Below are positions 63,675-64,000 of a stretch of 64,000 nucleotides of DNA, in pieces. The position numbers and the translations under genes were made by a program. The stretch covers positions 1 to 64,000 of the forward strand of contig NZ_JABKKE010000001.1 of the NCBI RefSeq assembly GCF_013166575.1. Reading direction: 5' to 3'. Origin of the DNA: Xylanibacter rodentium. GTDB lineage: Bacteria; Bacteroidota; Bacteroidia; Bacteroidales; Bacteroidaceae. Position 1 is the stretch's first letter, and every line of letters begins with the position of its first letter. Below the pieces are notes generated by a model. The model was not told the DNA's origin. It searched no databases and worked only from the letters and a program-made list of their open reading frames with translations.

Positions 63675-64000
63675 TTATTCGTCAGCAGGTTTCATATTTG
63701 TATATACCGTCTGTACATCGTCAAAGTCCTCGAGCTTCTCTACCATCTTCTCTATCGTCTCACGTTCCTCTGCCGTAACTTCCTTCTGGTCGTTGGGAAT
63801 ACGTGTAAACTCGGCTCCGGTCACCTCAAATCCCTCGCCCTCCAAGTGCTTCTGAATCTCGCCGAAGCTTTTAGGGTCGCCATAGATTGTGATTTCACCG
63901 GTCTCCTCATCCTCGTCAAACTCGTCTTCCACACCATAGTCGATAAGGTCGAGAATCATTTCGTCCATATCCAGACCGTCCTTCTTCTTGAAAGTGAACA
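63675..64000 (-). CDS. YebC/PmpR-family protein (partial)
   Basis: The C-terminal part of a YebC-family protein; the gene runs off the right edge, so the N-terminus and start are missing. About 108 residues are visible, including FTFKKKDGLDMDEMILDLIDYGVEDEF and GEGFEVTGAEFTRIP. This family includes DNA-binding regulators (PmpR) and ribosome-linked factors; which type this is cannot be decided from the C-terminus. The 97 codons from 63968 are the complete part after an internal ATG. Confidence 0.88.
   Translation of the reverse strand, partial: FTFKKKDGLDMDEMILDLIDYGVEDEFDEDEETGEITIYGDPKSFGEIQKHLEGEGFEVTGAEFTRIPNDQKEVTAEERETIEKMVEKLEDFDDVQTVYTNMKPADE

Overview
The window is a stretch of a Bacteroidales chromosome, most likely Prevotellaceae. 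The support is the repeated Bacteroidetes promoter pattern TTTG-N19-TAnnTTTG, a short primary sigma factor of 290 residues, a pyruvate:ferredoxin oxidoreductase, a sodium-pumping decarboxylase locus, and many families largely confined to Bacteroidetes (DUF4494, DUF3256, DUF4296, DUF5686, YhcH, cytoplasmic MORN-type repeats in a secreted protein). It is mostly housekeeping chromosome. I see no phage, integrase, transposase, CRISPR array or rRNA.

Layout. 1-9.6 kb: a tRNA-Lys, trmN6 and kdsB on the minus strand; then MORN protein, YhcH and glycogen branching enzyme on plus; a membrane protein, a small secreted protein, a twin ATPase and ruvC. 9.7-18.3 kb: lepA with a Crp-like regulator, two tandem acyl-CoA ligase paralogues, a LolC/E-like permease and an aminotransferase. 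18.6-26.4 kb: a three-gene unit starting with a transmembrane pseudokinase, a YidE-type transporter, then LTD-OadG, biotin carrier and beta subunit of a sodium-pumping decarboxylase, ending with a LuxR-type regulator. 26.4-27.1 kb is gene-free and carries a perfect 33-bp inverted repeat.

27.1-36.9 kb: a DnaJ-like protein, ileS, a DksA-like protein, lspA, a DUF4296 lipoprotein, a small overlapping gene, a nucleoside-type transporter, a BFN/UvrBC-motif protein, rsmE and DUF3256, nearly all closely packed. A probable small RNA sits at about 36.92-36.99 kb. 37-43.2 kb: a metallo-beta-lactamase hydrolase, rsmG, a HAD phosphatase, panB, a cluster of 22-bp repeats, a DUF5686 outer-membrane protein and rpoD.

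43.5-51.1 kb is a pectin/arabinan-type glycan locus: an acetylesterase of the rhamnogalacturonan type and a GH106-like rhamnosidase converge on a GH43 enzyme that overlaps an ATP-grasp-like gene by four bases. 51.2-64 kb: an orphan ATPase, pyruvate:ferredoxin oxidoreductase, a C69 peptidase, nadC, a small outer-membrane barrel, cstA, a GH10-like hydrolase, a lipoprotein and the 3' part of a yebC-family gene running off the edge.

I did not find a clearly new multi-gene defence or mobile system. The observations most worth following are the transmembrane pseudokinase operon, the candidate small RNA, the perfect long inverted repeats between genes, and the coupling of an ATP-grasp-like gene to GH43.
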